This document shows, in pieces, positions 16,294 through 25,971 of a DNA stretch of 64,000 bases; the first letter of the stretch is position 1, and each line of letters opens with the position of its first letter. Position numbers and translations under genes: made by a program. Source of the DNA: Ignavibacteria bacterium (GTDB lineage: Bacteria; Bacteroidota; Ignavibacteria; Kapaibacteriales; UBA2268); NCBI GenBank assembly GCA_012518115.1, contig JAAYTD010000013.1, positions 1-64,000 on the forward strand. Reading direction: 5' to 3'. Under the pieces are notes generated by a model. The model did not search any database. It was not told the DNA's origin and saw nothing but the letters and a program-made list of their open reading frames with translations.

Positions 16294-17140
16294 TTAATTT
16301 TTTCATAATTAATTTAGCTATTAAGTTAATAAGAGCTGTAATAATAAACAATAATAACCCTATTGCTATTAATGCACTTAGTTTTAATCCGTCGGCTTCG
16401 CCAAACTGATTAGCTATAATACTTGCCATCGTGTTTCCAGTTCCACGCAATCCGTCGGGAATATTATTTGTATTTCCGATAAGCATTGTAACCGCCATCG
16501 TTTCACCTAAAGCGCGTCCTAATGCTAAAATATACGATGCCACAATTCCTGATCTTGCAAACGGTAAACTTACGCGTTGAATTACTTCACTTCGGGTTGC
16601 ACCTAAGCTATAAGCGCCTTCCTTTAAATTGTTCGGAACCATCGAAATAAATTCCGCACTTAACGATGAGGCATAAGGAATGATCATTACAGCCAAAACA
16701 ACAGATGCGAGAAAAACACCGAAACCTTGTGCATTTACACCTAAAGAAATCACAACGGGACGAAGTGCGTAAAATCCCCACAAACCATAAACTATGGAAG
16801 GAATGCCCGCAAGCAAATCAACAATTGAACTTACAACAGATGCTACTCGCTTTCCCTTAAAATACTCGCCTGTAAATAGTGCCACAGGTAATGAAAAAGG
16901 AATGCAGAGAAACAATGCGAAAAAAGCAGTGTATAGCGTTCCCATAATGAACGAAAGAGCTCCATATTCTTCAGTTGCCGAACGTGGATCCCATTCAGAA
17001 TTTGAAACAAATCCCCATACGCCGTATTCGCTAAATACTTCTAATGATTTTCCTACCAAAGCGTATAAAACTCCTGCAGTAAGCAAAAGAACAGCGAGAG
17101 CCGCTGCAAAAAGCAATATGTTAAATATTTTATCTTTCAT
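16283..17140 (-). CDS. pstC: Phosphate ABC transporter permease PstC
   Basis: 285 residues, six predicted membrane helices. Motifs include IVDLLAGIPSIVYGLWGFYA, the EAA loop LKEGAYSLGATRSEVIQRVS and LGRALGETMAVTMLIGN, all typical of PstC. Partner of PstA. The start overlaps the pstS end by 11 bp. Confidence 0.95.
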   Translation of the reverse strand: MKDKIFNILLFAAALAVLLLTAGVLYALVGKSLEVFSEYGVWGFVSNSEWDPRSATEEYGALSFIMGTLYTAFFALFLCIPFSLPVALFTGEYFKGKRVASVVSSIVDLLAGIPSIVYGLWGFYALRPVVISLGVNAQGFGVFLASVVLAVMIIPYASSLSAEFISMVPNNLKEGAYSLGATRSEVIQRVSLPFARSGIVASYILALGRALGETMAVTMLIGNTNNIPDGLRGTGNTMASIIANQFGEADGLKLSALIAIGLLLFIITALINLIAKLIMKKLSAV

Positions 17141-18272
17141 TATGCAAAGTATCCTTAATTGAAAGTGTATCTATATCTGATGAAACTTGGTCGGTTTCTT
17201 CTTCGGTATAGGGAGATAAAATTTCTCCGTCATACGTCAATTTTCCTATAAGCTTTCTTGTTTTCTTTACAGCTTCTTCCGAAAGTGGAGCATAATTAAT
17301 TTTAGCCGCAACTTGTTGTCCTTCGGGACTAATTATGTATTTTAATAAGTTTACTAATTCTTTTGCTTCGGCAAGTGTACGCTTTCCGTCATTGAGCTCC
17401 TCATAAACAAGTAACCAAGTGAATAAGCTCATAGGATAAGCTTCTGGACTATCCACGTTGGTAATGGTTGTTCGCATATCGTCAGGAAGCGGTATTTTTG
17501 CAGCAGCAGAAATAGATGCAAGTGAAACAGAAACAAAATTTCCCGCTTTGTTTTTCAATTGAGCGGCGGGCAATCCAAGTGTTAACGAGTATTCCGAGCC
17601 TATGTAGCCAATTGCACCTTCAGTTTGCTGAATAAGTCCAGCAACTCCGGGGTTGCCTTTGGCAGCAATTCCCGCATTCCATTTCAAAGCTTTTCCTTTT
17701 CCCATTATTTTTTCCCATTCAGGACTTACATCGCATAAGTAATCCGAAAAATTAAATGTTGTGCCGCTACCGTCGGAACGATAAACAGGAGTTATTTCCA
17801 AGTCGGGAAGCTTTACGTTGGGGTTAATGGCAACGATGCGATAATCATTCCATCGTGTTATTTTGCCTAAATAAATTGCCGAAATCAGCGGACCTGTCAA
17901 TCGCAAACTGTCAACTCCCGAAAGCGTGTAAGCCATTACAATTCCGCCCATACAGGTTGGAATATGAATAACAGGAGCATTCATTGAAGCTAGCTCCTTT
18001 TCAGTTAAAAAAGCATCGCTTGCACCAAAATCAACCGATCTATCTCGCAAACTGCGAATTCCACCTCCACTACCGATTGCACCGTAATTAACTACAACGT
18101 CGCTGTTAAGACGCATATAGTCGCGAAAAACAATATTGTAATAAGGATAAGGGAAAGTTGCACCAGCTCCGGAAATAGTAATTCCACCACTACTTTCTTT
18201 GTCAGTATCAGATTTGTTGTTACACGAAAACAAAAAGGTGAGTATGAGAAAACAAAGTGTCGCTTTTTTCAT
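17130..18272 (-). CDS. pstS: Phosphate-binding lipoprotein PstS
   Basis: 380 residues. A lipoprotein signal with lipobox LFSC (Cys17) is followed by a Ser/Asp-rich linker. The mature domain opens with TISGAGATFPYPYYNIVF, typical of PstS, and contains RSDGSGTTFNFSDYL, the Ser-Gly-Thr phosphate loop, and GAIGYIGSEYSLTLGLP. It captures phosphate in the periplasm and hands it to PstCA. The acidic C-terminal extension (YTEEETDQVSSDIDTL) is unusual. First gene of the operon; TATCTTTG on the minus strand at 18306-18299 is a -7 candidate about 27 bp upstream. No PHO-box-like sequence was recognised. Confidence 0.95.
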   Translation of the reverse strand: MKKATLCFLILTFLFSCNNKSDTDKESSGGITISGAGATFPYPYYNIVFRDYMRLNSDVVVNYGAIGSGGGIRSLRDRSVDFGASDAFLTEKELASMNAPVIHIPTCMGGIVMAYTLSGVDSLRLTGPLISAIYLGKITRWNDYRIVAINPNVKLPDLEITPVYRSDGSGTTFNFSDYLCDVSPEWEKIMGKGKALKWNAGIAAKGNPGVAGLIQQTEGAIGYIGSEYSLTLGLPAAQLKNKAGNFVSVSLASISAAAKIPLPDDMRTTITNVDSPEAYPMSLFTWLLVYEELNDGKRTLAEAKELVNLLKYIISPEGQQVAAKINYAPLSEEAVKKTRKLIGKLTYDGEILSPYTEEETDQVSSDIDTLSIKDTLHNER

Positions 18273-18362
18273 TTTATGTTTTTGATTTTTTTTATATACA
18301 AAGATACGAGAAGAATGTTAAGAAATAGTTAATAGCAAAATGAATTATAATTTTTGAAATAA

Positions 18363-18575
18363 TAATACCTAGTTGAATTATGTATTAGTTCGTTTTTGTC
18401 TCATTCCTATTGTCTGAACTATGATTTACGTGATTTATATGATTAGTGTGATTTTAAGGTGTTTTTAAAACTCCCCTTCGGCACGCGAAGGGTTGGCAGG
18501 CGCTAGAGCCTGACGGGGTTTTATAAAAATTTGGATTTCACAATACTATAATAATGTCATCCCTACGGGATTAAT
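18363..18575 (+). repeat. Composite intergenic repeat (left end, ATGATT module, module A)
   Basis: Opens with TAATACCTAGTTGAATTATG and GTATTAGTTCG, then the module GTCTGAACTATGATTTACGT with GATTTATATGATTAG, then module A (18470-18516, CTCCCCTTCGGCACGCGAAG then GCCTGACGGGG), then the ATTTGGATTTC...CATCCCTACGGGATT block shared with 13398-13457. Together with the terminator below it accounts for the 18273-18655 gap. Confidence 0.75.
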
Positions 18576-18596
18576 TTCAAAATGCTATAAAATATA

Positions 18597-18633
18597 AAAA
18601 CTCTCGAATAATATTTAAAATTCGAGAGTTTTT
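18597..18633 (-). terminator. Terminator after the FG-GAP T9SS gene
   Basis: Perfect stem AAAACTCTCGAA (18597-18608) with TTCGAGAGTTTT (18621-18632) 23 bp past the stop codon; flanked by A/T runs on both sides, so it can act either way. Confidence 0.85.
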
Positions 18634-18655
18634 ACTATTCAACTATTTTTTATTA

Positions 18656-21319
18656 CTACCTTATGACAGTAAATAGTTTTGATTTTACGTTTAAATTATC
18701 CTTTAATTTAATAATATACGTTCCTGATTGTAGATTTGAAATATCAATAGTCATTATATTATTAGAATTTGTTTTCTTTATATGATTTTTATAATATGCT
18801 TTTCCATTCAAATCAATAATTTCTAAGTATGAATTATTACTGATTCTTTCTAAATTTAATTGAATTATATTATTAGATGGATTAGGATAAATATCGAAAA
18901 TTTCATCATTTTTATCATTATCAACATAAATCGCTGACACATCATTCAACCTAAAATGCCAAATATCTGAAGGAGATTGCTCAATTTGATCCTTAATTAC
19001 TATAACTCTCCACCACATATCTGTATGTTTACTTTCTTCGAAACTTAGCTTATTTGTTGTTACATTCTTAGAATAAATGATATTTTGCATTAACGAATCA
19101 GTAGCTATTTGAACAAGATATTCATCAGCATTGACCATGTCTAACCAAGTCAATTCAACAGATTTTGATGCTGTAACAAAATCGTTTGGTGGATAAATCA
19201 ATTGTGTAATCCATTGATTTAATTCAGTAATATTACCATCGAAATCGATAATATATTTTCTGTTTTTGATAAGATTGTTAAAAGTCAATTTGGTTTGTTT
19301 AGAATTACTATTATTCGTAATTACAACACTATCTATTTCATTCATTCCCAATCCGAAATACAATTCATTCGAAGACTGAGAAGCGCGAGCATTTAATTGA
19401 CTTCCACTCAAACTTCGATAAAACTTCTTATCGTTAGAATAAACAGTAACAGAACTACCATAAGCACTCATATTTATTCCTTTTTGTGAGGAACCTATTA
19501 ATTTAAAAGATATCCAATTTCCTAATTTTCTAGTTTGATTCTCAAACAATTTTACATTTTCTTTGTCACTTGCCACAAGAATATCAATATCACCATCATT
19601 ATCATAATCAATTCTTACAGGTGACCAAGCTCCATGGATAAATGCACCAAATTCATAGGTCATATCCTTTAAAATATAATTATTTTCTTTTCCTGAATTT
19701 AAATAAAACCTTGTATTTTTATCTTTCTCCTGTCCTTTGTTTTGATAGGAATATTGAGAATGAACTAAATCTAAATAACCATCTAAATTCAAATCACCCC
19801 ACATAATACCAGCATTCATTTCGAAAAAACCAAGTCGTAAACTATCTGTTTTATCTATAAATTTATATTCCGAATTTCCTGTATTCTTTAAAATTAATGA
19901 TTTATTTGATGATAATGCTCTTTCGTCTAAATGGCTTAGGTTACCTACTGCTAAATCCAAATAACCATCGTTGTCATAATCACCCCAATCAGCTCCCATT
20001 CCATGACCGAAATAATTGGCGTTTGCTGTTGGAACACCTCTTGCACCCGTAGATTTGCCAACTTCTGTAAAGGTTCCATCACCATTATTTCTATACAACA
20101 AATCAGGAGCTAATCTATAGGTAGCTATAAAAATATCAGTTAGTCCATCATTATTATAATCAGTAGTTGTCGCACCCCAACAATCTAATCCTACTGGTTC
20201 ACCTGCTGCAATTCCTGCTTCAACAGTTACCTCTTTAAATTTTCTATTACCTAAATTTTTAAATAACTTGTCTTGAAAATATACTTCTTTTCCTCCAGAT
20301 TCCGTACGACCATAAGCAATGTATAAATCTACTAAGCCATCTTGGTCATAATCCAACCATAATGGAGATACCGTAGGAGCATTCACTTTCAGAACATCAT
20401 CAGTTTCTTCTGTAAAAGTTCCATCTGAATTACCGAAATAAAGCCTATCATTTGTAAATCCATTAACTGCTATGAAATCTATATAACCATCATTATCAAT
20501 ATCAGCCCAAACAGTCCCATTGTTAGGTGCATTAATTAAACTTGATACATTCTCAAATGTTTTATCTTTATTGTTTTTGAAAAAATAATTTTTAATAACA
20601 ATATCATCCCAACCATCATTATTAAAATCAACTACAGTAGCCATTTCCGACTTTAATAATGAATTGTTAGCAACTAAGCCCGCTTTAGTTGTAACATCGA
20701 TTAGTTTGTTTTCACGATTTGGTATATAATTCCCATCTTTGTCAGAATTTAGATAATTAATAATAGCTCTTACCATAAAATATCCTTTAGTTAAGGAATA
20801 CTTCGAACCGCGAATATTATAAAATTTAGGATTAGGGGTAAATACATCATTCAACAAAGAAGTATATGATGCTGCGCTCTGGGTACCTTTATCACTACCG
20901 AAAAAGGGTCCATTTTTTTTAATTAAATGTTGAATAGTTATCCCATTTACTCCACCAAACAAAATATTGTGTTGGCTTACATCAAATTCTTTCCATCCTG
21001 CTTGACCATCATAATCTATAATTAAGGTACATAGAGTAGAAAGATGTCTTGAGTAAAATGATGGGGGATATAAGCCATCGGTAGGATCGTTATGTATCCA
21101 AATTGTATCTTTTGCTGGAACTTGACCTCCTAAATAAATTTTAATTTTTTCTAACTTAGCAGGGAACGGAGGTCTTAAAATTACAGATTCTTCGTAATTT
21201 ACTAAATTAGAATAGAATCCTGCTAAATTTCCATTATCTTTTTTAAATTCAACTGATGAATATAAATTTAAAGAGTTGAAAAGAATAAATATAAAAAAAA
21301 TTTGTACTGAATATTTCAT
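18656..21319 (-). CDS. Secreted FG-GAP/ASPIC-UnbV repeat protein with T9SS sorting domain
   Basis: 887 residues. An N-terminal signal (IFFIFILFNSLNLYSS) precedes a ~190-residue region and then at least seven FG-GAP/VCBS units with calcium-type loops, DFNNDGWDDI, DIDNDGYIDF, DYDQDGLVDLYI, DYNNDGLTDIF, DYDNDGYLDLAV, DLNLDGYLDL and DYDNDGDIDI. Next is an ASPIC/UnbV domain (AYGSSVTVY, SGSQLNARASQSSNELYFGL). A fibronectin-like region follows, and the end is a type A sorting domain (YPNPSNNIIQL ... LQSGTYIIKL). Likely a calcium-stabilised beta-propeller exported by T9SS to the cell surface, where it is anchored or released. Substrate is unknown. A -7 TATATTTG on the minus strand lies at 21353-21346. 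Confidence 0.9.
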   Translation of the reverse strand: MKYSVQIFFIFILFNSLNLYSSVEFKKDNGNLAGFYSNLVNYEESVILRPPFPAKLEKIKIYLGGQVPAKDTIWIHNDPTDGLYPPSFYSRHLSTLCTLIIDYDGQAGWKEFDVSQHNILFGGVNGITIQHLIKKNGPFFGSDKGTQSAASYTSLLNDVFTPNPKFYNIRGSKYSLTKGYFMVRAIINYLNSDKDGNYIPNRENKLIDVTTKAGLVANNSLLKSEMATVVDFNNDGWDDIVIKNYFFKNNKDKTFENVSSLINAPNNGTVWADIDNDGYIDFIAVNGFTNDRLYFGNSDGTFTEETDDVLKVNAPTVSPLWLDYDQDGLVDLYIAYGRTESGGKEVYFQDKLFKNLGNRKFKEVTVEAGIAAGEPVGLDCWGATTTDYNNDGLTDIFIATYRLAPDLLYRNNGDGTFTEVGKSTGARGVPTANANYFGHGMGADWGDYDNDGYLDLAVGNLSHLDERALSSNKSLILKNTGNSEYKFIDKTDSLRLGFFEMNAGIMWGDLNLDGYLDLVHSQYSYQNKGQEKDKNTRFYLNSGKENNYILKDMTYEFGAFIHGAWSPVRIDYDNDGDIDILVASDKENVKLFENQTRKLGNWISFKLIGSSQKGINMSAYGSSVTVYSNDKKFYRSLSGSQLNARASQSSNELYFGLGMNEIDSVVITNNSNSKQTKLTFNNLIKNRKYIIDFDGNITELNQWITQLIYPPNDFVTASKSVELTWLDMVNADEYLVQIATDSLMQNIIYSKNVTTNKLSFEESKHTDMWWRVIVIKDQIEQSPSDIWHFRLNDVSAIYVDNDKNDEIFDIYPNPSNNIIQLNLERISNNSYLEIIDLNGKAYYKNHIKKTNSNNIMTIDISNLQSGTYIIKLKDNLNVKSKLFTVIR

Positions 21320-21647
21320 TTTTATTCCTACTGATTAAAAATAAACAAATATAACAAAAAAAAAGCGGTTTGAAAAAATAAAATTGCATAAAAGTAAAAA
21401 ATATTGTTTTGTAAGAGCTTCGTTTACTTTGATTAATCTGCCATCAAATTCTTTGTTATTTTTAACAACACTAGCTCCGCCTAAATTTCCGTTTGTTTTT
21501 TTAAAAGTGATATAACATTATTATTGTATCATTTTTTTTGTTTATTTTTGAATTACTCAAATAATGTAGCTTATGTATTTTTTAGAATAGCTTCAAAAAC
21601 TTAAAGAAGCAACAAACAGAAAAATTTGAAACAAGCATTATTATAAA
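21320..21647. other. Divergent intergenic region
   Basis: AT-rich, no gene. CAAATATA (21346-21353) is a minus-strand -7 box for the FG-GAP gene. TTTTTTTTGTTTATTTTTG at 21532-21550 gives TTATTTTTG, a weak -7 for the PH-domain pair. Nothing else is visible. Confidence 0.4.
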
Positions 21648-22166
21648 ATGGACTTTTCAAACAAACAAATAGATATAGAACAACTTCCCAAGACTGAACA
21701 GATTAGCTATACTCAAGTGGAAGAGAAATACAAAAAAGTGCTTTATGGCAAGTATTTATTGCTGTTAGGAATTCCAACAGTGATTGCTACGGTAGTAAGT
21801 TTTTTTGCTGAAGAAGATCGGATTGTCTTACTAGCTGTAGCGTTTATTTTCTTCGCTATTTTATGTATGATGCTTTTTTTGACGGGCAGAATTTATGAGT
21901 TTATAGGATATGCTGTTCGGGAAAACGACATTTGTATGCGGAGTGGGTTGTTTTTCAAAAATTACGTAGTTGTGCCGTTTAATCGTATTCAGCACATCAC
22001 TGTCGAACAAGGTGTTTTGGCAAGGGCGTTTGGTTTGGCTTCGCTAAAAGTTTATTCTGCTGCTGGAAACTATAATGATTTTGTGTTAAACGGTATTACC
22101 AAGGAGCGCGCCGACGAGATGAAACAGTTTATTTTAGAGCAAATTAAGACCGATGATATACATTGA
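21648..22166 (+). CDS. PH-domain membrane protein, YdbS-like
   Basis: 172 residues. Two adjacent membrane helices (YLLLLGIPTVIATVVSFFA and IVLLAVAFIFFAILCMMLFL) are followed by a bacterial PH domain (bPH2, PF03703): YAVRENDICMRSGLFFKNYV then VPFNRIQHITVEQGVLARAF and GLASLKVYSA. This is the YdbS layout. It overlaps the next gene by 14 bp, which encodes the YdbT-like partner. Members are membrane-stress or antimicrobial-resistance proteins in Bacillus; the role here is unknown. Confidence 0.85.
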   Translation: MDFSNKQIDIEQLPKTEQISYTQVEEKYKKVLYGKYLLLLGIPTVIATVVSFFAEEDRIVLLAVAFIFFAILCMMLFLTGRIYEFIGYAVRENDICMRSGLFFKNYVVVPFNRIQHITVEQGVLARAFGLASLKVYSAAGNYNDFVLNGITKERADEMKQFILEQIKTDDIH

Positions 22167-23637
22167 TTTTACACAAGAAAATCGTTTGCCACTTTCCGCT
22201 GTTTTTTTCCTGATAATTGTCAGCACGAAAACAGCTATAAAAGAATTATGGGGTGTGCTACTTGCCGTGTTCGTTTTCAAAAGTGATAGCTTAAATACTT
22301 TCTGGAAACTCGTCATCGCTTTTCTGGTTTTTTTTCTGTTCGCAGCTATTCATGGCATTCTGATGTATCGGAACTTTAGATACGCTGTGAAAGGCGATGA
22401 ACTGATTGTAAAAAAAGGAGCATTTAGGAAAACGACATTGAGTATCCCGCTACATAAAATCCAAAATATCAGCAACACACAAGGATTTTGGCAACAAGTA
22501 TTAGGCATTACAACGCTGAGTGTAGATACTGCTGGTTCTAGTAGCAATGAACTTGAAATTTACTTAGATGTTGAAACTTCAGATGCTTTCAAGAAGTTCC
22601 TACTCCAAACAAAAAATGAAAGCTTAGCTTCCGAACTTGATGAAAGTGAGATAAAAAGAGATGAAACATTTCAGCCGCAACAAGTGTTAAAAAACTATCA
22701 ATATGATACTCGGCAACTTTTGCTTGCAGCTATAAGTAGAAATCATTTGCGTGGCACAAGCATAATGTTGGCGCTCTTTTTCAGTTTTTTTAATCAGTTG
22801 GGCGACAGTTACCAAAGGTATTTGGTTGAATATACTTGGTCTTTTGTGCCGAAAAATGCTTCAATAATTTATTGGTTGACAATCATAATAACTATTTTGC
22901 TGCTTAGCGTGCTACTGAATTTCGTTCATACTTGTTTGAAATACTACGACTTAAACGTAAATCTCTACGACGATAAAATCACATATAATGCTGGATTAAT
23001 CAAAAACATACAACAAGTTATTAATTTGAATAAAATTCAGGTAATTGAGCAAACAGCGAATATTTTTGAGAAAATGTTGAAAACATCAAGTTTGCGTGTG
23101 CATCAGTTTTTGGTTTTGAATGAACAAGCAAAAACAGAAGTAGCATTTTTCTTACCCGGATTTTTACAAAGTAAGGAACTTACTGAAGGTATTTATCCTG
23201 AAATTGCAGATGAGGAATTTTCGGAAGTTCACTCTAAAAAGAACTTTTTCTTGAGAAAACTATATTCTTTTGCAGGTGTTCCAACCGCTATTTTTGTGGG
23301 ATTGGCATTTTATGATATTCGTTTTGCATTTTTAGCTATTCCTGTACTAGCTATAGCTACATTCGCTGCTTGGTTTTGCTATCGGAAAAGTCGGGCGGAA
23401 ATTGGCAACAAGTATATTCGTGTTTATGCTGGAGCTCTTGGCGATAAAGTCAGTACGCTGAAAATCGCGAACATTCAAAGCATCAAATTTCGTCAATCCG
23501 TTTTTCAAGAACGCACTCAAACAGCATCGCTTATTATTTCCACACGTTGGAGAAGTTTGAACATTCCGTTTTTAGACGAAAAAACAGCAAGACAAGTGTT
23601 TGATTACTTGCTGTTTAGATTGGAATGTGAAGGGTAG
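22153..23637 (+). CDS. PH-domain membrane protein, YdbT-like
   Basis: 494 residues with three bPH2 units, each after a pair of membrane helices: FRYAVKGDELIVKKGAFRKT with SIPLHKIQNISNTQGF; YDLNVNLYDDKITYNAGLIK with NLNKIQVIEQTANIFEKML; and a third with YIRVYAGALGDKVSTLKIAN. This is the full YdbT architecture. The start overlaps the YdbS-like gene, as in other genomes. Probably a hetero-complex in the inner membrane. Confidence 0.85.
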   Translation: MIYIDFTQENRLPLSAVFFLIIVSTKTAIKELWGVLLAVFVFKSDSLNTFWKLVIAFLVFFLFAAIHGILMYRNFRYAVKGDELIVKKGAFRKTTLSIPLHKIQNISNTQGFWQQVLGITTLSVDTAGSSSNELEIYLDVETSDAFKKFLLQTKNESLASELDESEIKRDETFQPQQVLKNYQYDTRQLLLAAISRNHLRGTSIMLALFFSFFNQLGDSYQRYLVEYTWSFVPKNASIIYWLTIIITILLLSVLLNFVHTCLKYYDLNVNLYDDKITYNAGLIKNIQQVINLNKIQVIEQTANIFEKMLKTSSLRVHQFLVLNEQAKTEVAFFLPGFLQSKELTEGIYPEIADEEFSEVHSKKNFFLRKLYSFAGVPTAIFVGLAFYDIRFAFLAIPVLAIATFAAWFCYRKSRAEIGNKYIRVYAGALGDKVSTLKIANIQSIKFRQSVFQERTQTASLIISTRWRSLNIPFLDEKTARQVFDYLLFRLECEG

Positions 23638-23644
23638 ACAACTT

Positions 23645-24286
23645 TTAACGTTTTGAAAGGGTTTCTATTTCTAATGCTCCAAAATCGTTATAAAACCTTG
23701 TGTTAAAAACAGAATAATCATACCCAGTACTTTCTGCGTCTTTTTTTAATACAACACCATCGGTTCTAATAGGTAATTCAGTTTTTTGATTATCAGTAAT
23801 TTGGTATGTATCTAAATTTATATTATCAAATTTTACAACATCTTTTGTGTTAAAGATGTAAAAATGGCATTTTTTTTCTTCTGTATTATCAAATATAGCT
23901 ATCCAAACATAAAATACTTCTTTACCCATATTGTATCTAATTTTGGGATGGAAACTAAATTTTCTAACATTATCTTTATTTGTTTCAACTCCTTCAGATG
24001 TTTTTACTTGTAGGTATCTTGAAACAACATCTAACTCTGTTGTTTTGCAATGTTCACAAAGATTAGTAACGCATTTTACAGATTTACCTTTTCGGGTAGT
24101 GTATCGAATATATTGCTCACTATATTTTTTGCATTTTGGACAATAGTATTTTGTAATTGTAAAATCGATGCCTTCATCAATATAAGCTCTATGTACTTGC
24201 CAACCGAGCTCATGCAATACCATTGACAAACGCATTTCGCCATATAATCCAATAACTTGCTTTTTCTTTTCGTTTATTTGCTTCAT
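23645..24286 (-). CDS. Type II restriction endonuclease-like protein
   Basis: 213 residues. Opens with KKKQVIGLYGEMRLSMVLHE, EGIDFTITKYYCPKCKKY, and then RYLQVKTSEGVET. The E...D...(Q/E)VK series is a PD-(D/E)xK nuclease core, with a Cys4 zinc finger (CPKC...CEHC) inserted between. The start ATG overlaps the end of the methyltransferase gene by four bases, so this is almost certainly the restriction partner. Recognition sequence cannot be told. It runs convergent to the YdbT-like gene with 7 bp between. Confidence 0.75.
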   Translation of the reverse strand: MKQINEKKKQVIGLYGEMRLSMVLHELGWQVHRAYIDEGIDFTITKYYCPKCKKYSEQYIRYTTRKGKSVKCVTNLCEHCKTTELDVVSRYLQVKTSEGVETNKDNVRKFSFHPKIRYNMGKEVFYVWIAIFDNTEEKKCHFYIFNTKDVVKFDNINLDTYQITDNQKTELPIRTDGVVLKKDAESTGYDYSVFNTRFYNDFGALEIETLSKR

Positions 24287-25527
24287 AGTAAATTAATTTC
24301 TGCTATTTCTATTTCATTCTGCTCAAATAAGCCGGCTTGTAAAGAGTTAATTAAATTGTTCATACTACTTTCCCCAAACATTGCTTTATTAAGTTCTATA
24401 CCAATACCGACTCTGCCAAGTTTTTTAGCTGTTATTACAGAAGTAAAACTTCCCGCAAATGGGTCCAAAACGTAATCATCAGGATAAGAAAACATTTTTA
24501 CGGCAAATTCGGGGATTTCTGAAGGAAAAGGCGCGGTATGTCCGAGTATATTTTGTCCTCTTGAATTTATTTTTATAACAGGATTTATTTTTATAATATC
24601 TCTACGCCATTTTTTTATAAATTCTTCGTCTATTGCAAATTTTTCAGTTTGTCTGCTTTGTGTAATGATGCTTTTCAATGAAAATCTTTTTCCGCGATTT
24701 GCTTTACTGCGTTCAAAACATTCAAAATTTTTACATTCCCAACTTTTTATGCCAATTTCTGAGAAAGCATTACCATTTACTTTCAAACAACCGCACACAG
24801 GACAAGGGTATCTCGTCTCATCTTTTCTATGTTTATGGAAAATCAAAATATGTTCGTAACAATTTATAGGATATTGATAAAAAGGATAAGGTTTATTTCT
24901 GTTTTTATGTCTTTCGCTTTGCACTTCGCCTTTGTCCCAAATAAAATCATCAACAAATGTAAATCCTTCTTCCTCAAAAATTTTTGTAAAATAAGCACCC
25001 AATGGGATACGACGTTTTCCCCAAGTTGAACTAGTTGTTAAATTATCATTATCAAAAATATCGCCTACATTAAAAACAAAAACACGATGATTATCTAAAA
25101 CTCTATAAGCTTCCTTGATAATTAGTCGCATATCTTCTAAATAATCATTCAAATTGTTCCATTGAGAGTACTCACGCGCATTATAATAAGGTGGCGAAGT
25201 AACCATTAAATGAATAGATTCCGACTTCATTCCACGCATTGCCGTTAGACAATCACCCCAAATAATTTTTACTCCATCGTCTTTAGCTTCAAGAAAATCA
25301 ACAAGATTTACGTTAATTTCTTTGTATTGATTTTGATAATCTTCTTTAACAAAATTAATGTAAATATTTATAAAACTATCAATAACCTCTTTGTGTTGTG
25401 TCTTACTTTTTAAGAAATTAACAGCTTTTAGAAATTCTTCTAATCGTGGCTCATTTGGAAATGTCTCTTTCAAATAAGGCAAACTTATTTCTATAATGGT
25501 ATCAATATATGGTTTATTATTCAACAT
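24283..25527 (-). CDS. Site-specific DNA methyltransferase (N4-C/N6-A type)
   Basis: 414 residues from ATG 25527; an in-frame TTG at 25593 is rejected because a TATACTTTG promoter-like box lies between them. Motif IV is TSPPYYNAREYSQW (TSPPY) at about 129, preceded by IWGDCLTAMR. Motif I comes after it, LDPFAGSFTSVITAKKLGRV with GIGIELN, giving the beta-class order. The loop between contains a Cys4 zinc-binding insert (CPVCGC ... CKNFEC). TSPPY fits N4-cytosine methylation more than N6-adenine, but this is not decisive. It protects DNA from the overlapping endonuclease gene. Confidence 0.85.
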   Translation of the reverse strand: MLNNKPYIDTIIEISLPYLKETFPNEPRLEEFLKAVNFLKSKTQHKEVIDSFINIYINFVKEDYQNQYKEINVNLVDFLEAKDDGVKIIWGDCLTAMRGMKSESIHLMVTSPPYYNAREYSQWNNLNDYLEDMRLIIKEAYRVLDNHRVFVFNVGDIFDNDNLTTSSTWGKRRIPLGAYFTKIFEEEGFTFVDDFIWDKGEVQSERHKNRNKPYPFYQYPINCYEHILIFHKHRKDETRYPCPVCGCLKVNGNAFSEIGIKSWECKNFECFERSKANRGKRFSLKSIITQSRQTEKFAIDEEFIKKWRRDIIKINPVIKINSRGQNILGHTAPFPSEIPEFAVKMFSYPDDYVLDPFAGSFTSVITAKKLGRVGIGIELNKAMFGESSMNNLINSLQAGLFEQNEIEIAEINLL

Positions 25528-25612
25528 GATTTTCACTCTACTATTGACAAAAATAACATTTTTTTTGTTAATATCCAAAGTATAATACTTCAATTTCTAC
25601 TTCCCTTTGTTC

Positions 25613-25822
25613 TTATACCAAATTGAATAATAATTTGCTCTAAACGTAGTAGTCAAATTCTTCTCTTGAGAGAAGTACCTGCGTAGCAGTGGAGGTGTGG
25701 CTTATTGACTACCCCGTCAGGCTTCGCCTGCCACCCCTTCGTCCCGAAGGGGAATTTTAGTAATACCTTAAATCACACTAATCATATTAATCATAAAAAT
25801 CATAGTTCAGACAAAAAAGAAA
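25613..25822 (-). repeat. Composite intergenic repeat, inverted copy
   Basis: Reverse orientation. TTATACCAAATTGAATAATA (25613-25632) is the terminal repeat; then GTAGTCAAATTC; module B reversed (TTCTCTTGAGAGAAGTACCT, GTAGCAGTGGAGGTGTGG); module A reversed (GACTACCCCGTCAGGCTTCG, CACCCCTTCGTCCCGAAGGG); and the ATGATT module reversed (ATCACACTAATCATATTAAT to GTTCAGACAAAAA). The rest of the gap to 25971 has a -7-like TAATTTTG at 25885. Confidence 0.75.
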
Positions 25823-25971
25823 CAAACTTTATCAAAAAAAATTGAAGAAAGAAAGAAGATGTTAATTATATCAAAAATATTTTGTAATTTTGCAAATATA
25901 TTGTTAAATATATAACTGGGAAAAACTTTGCAAGGAAGTAAATTTATCATGTCGTTCAATCTTAATTTTGT

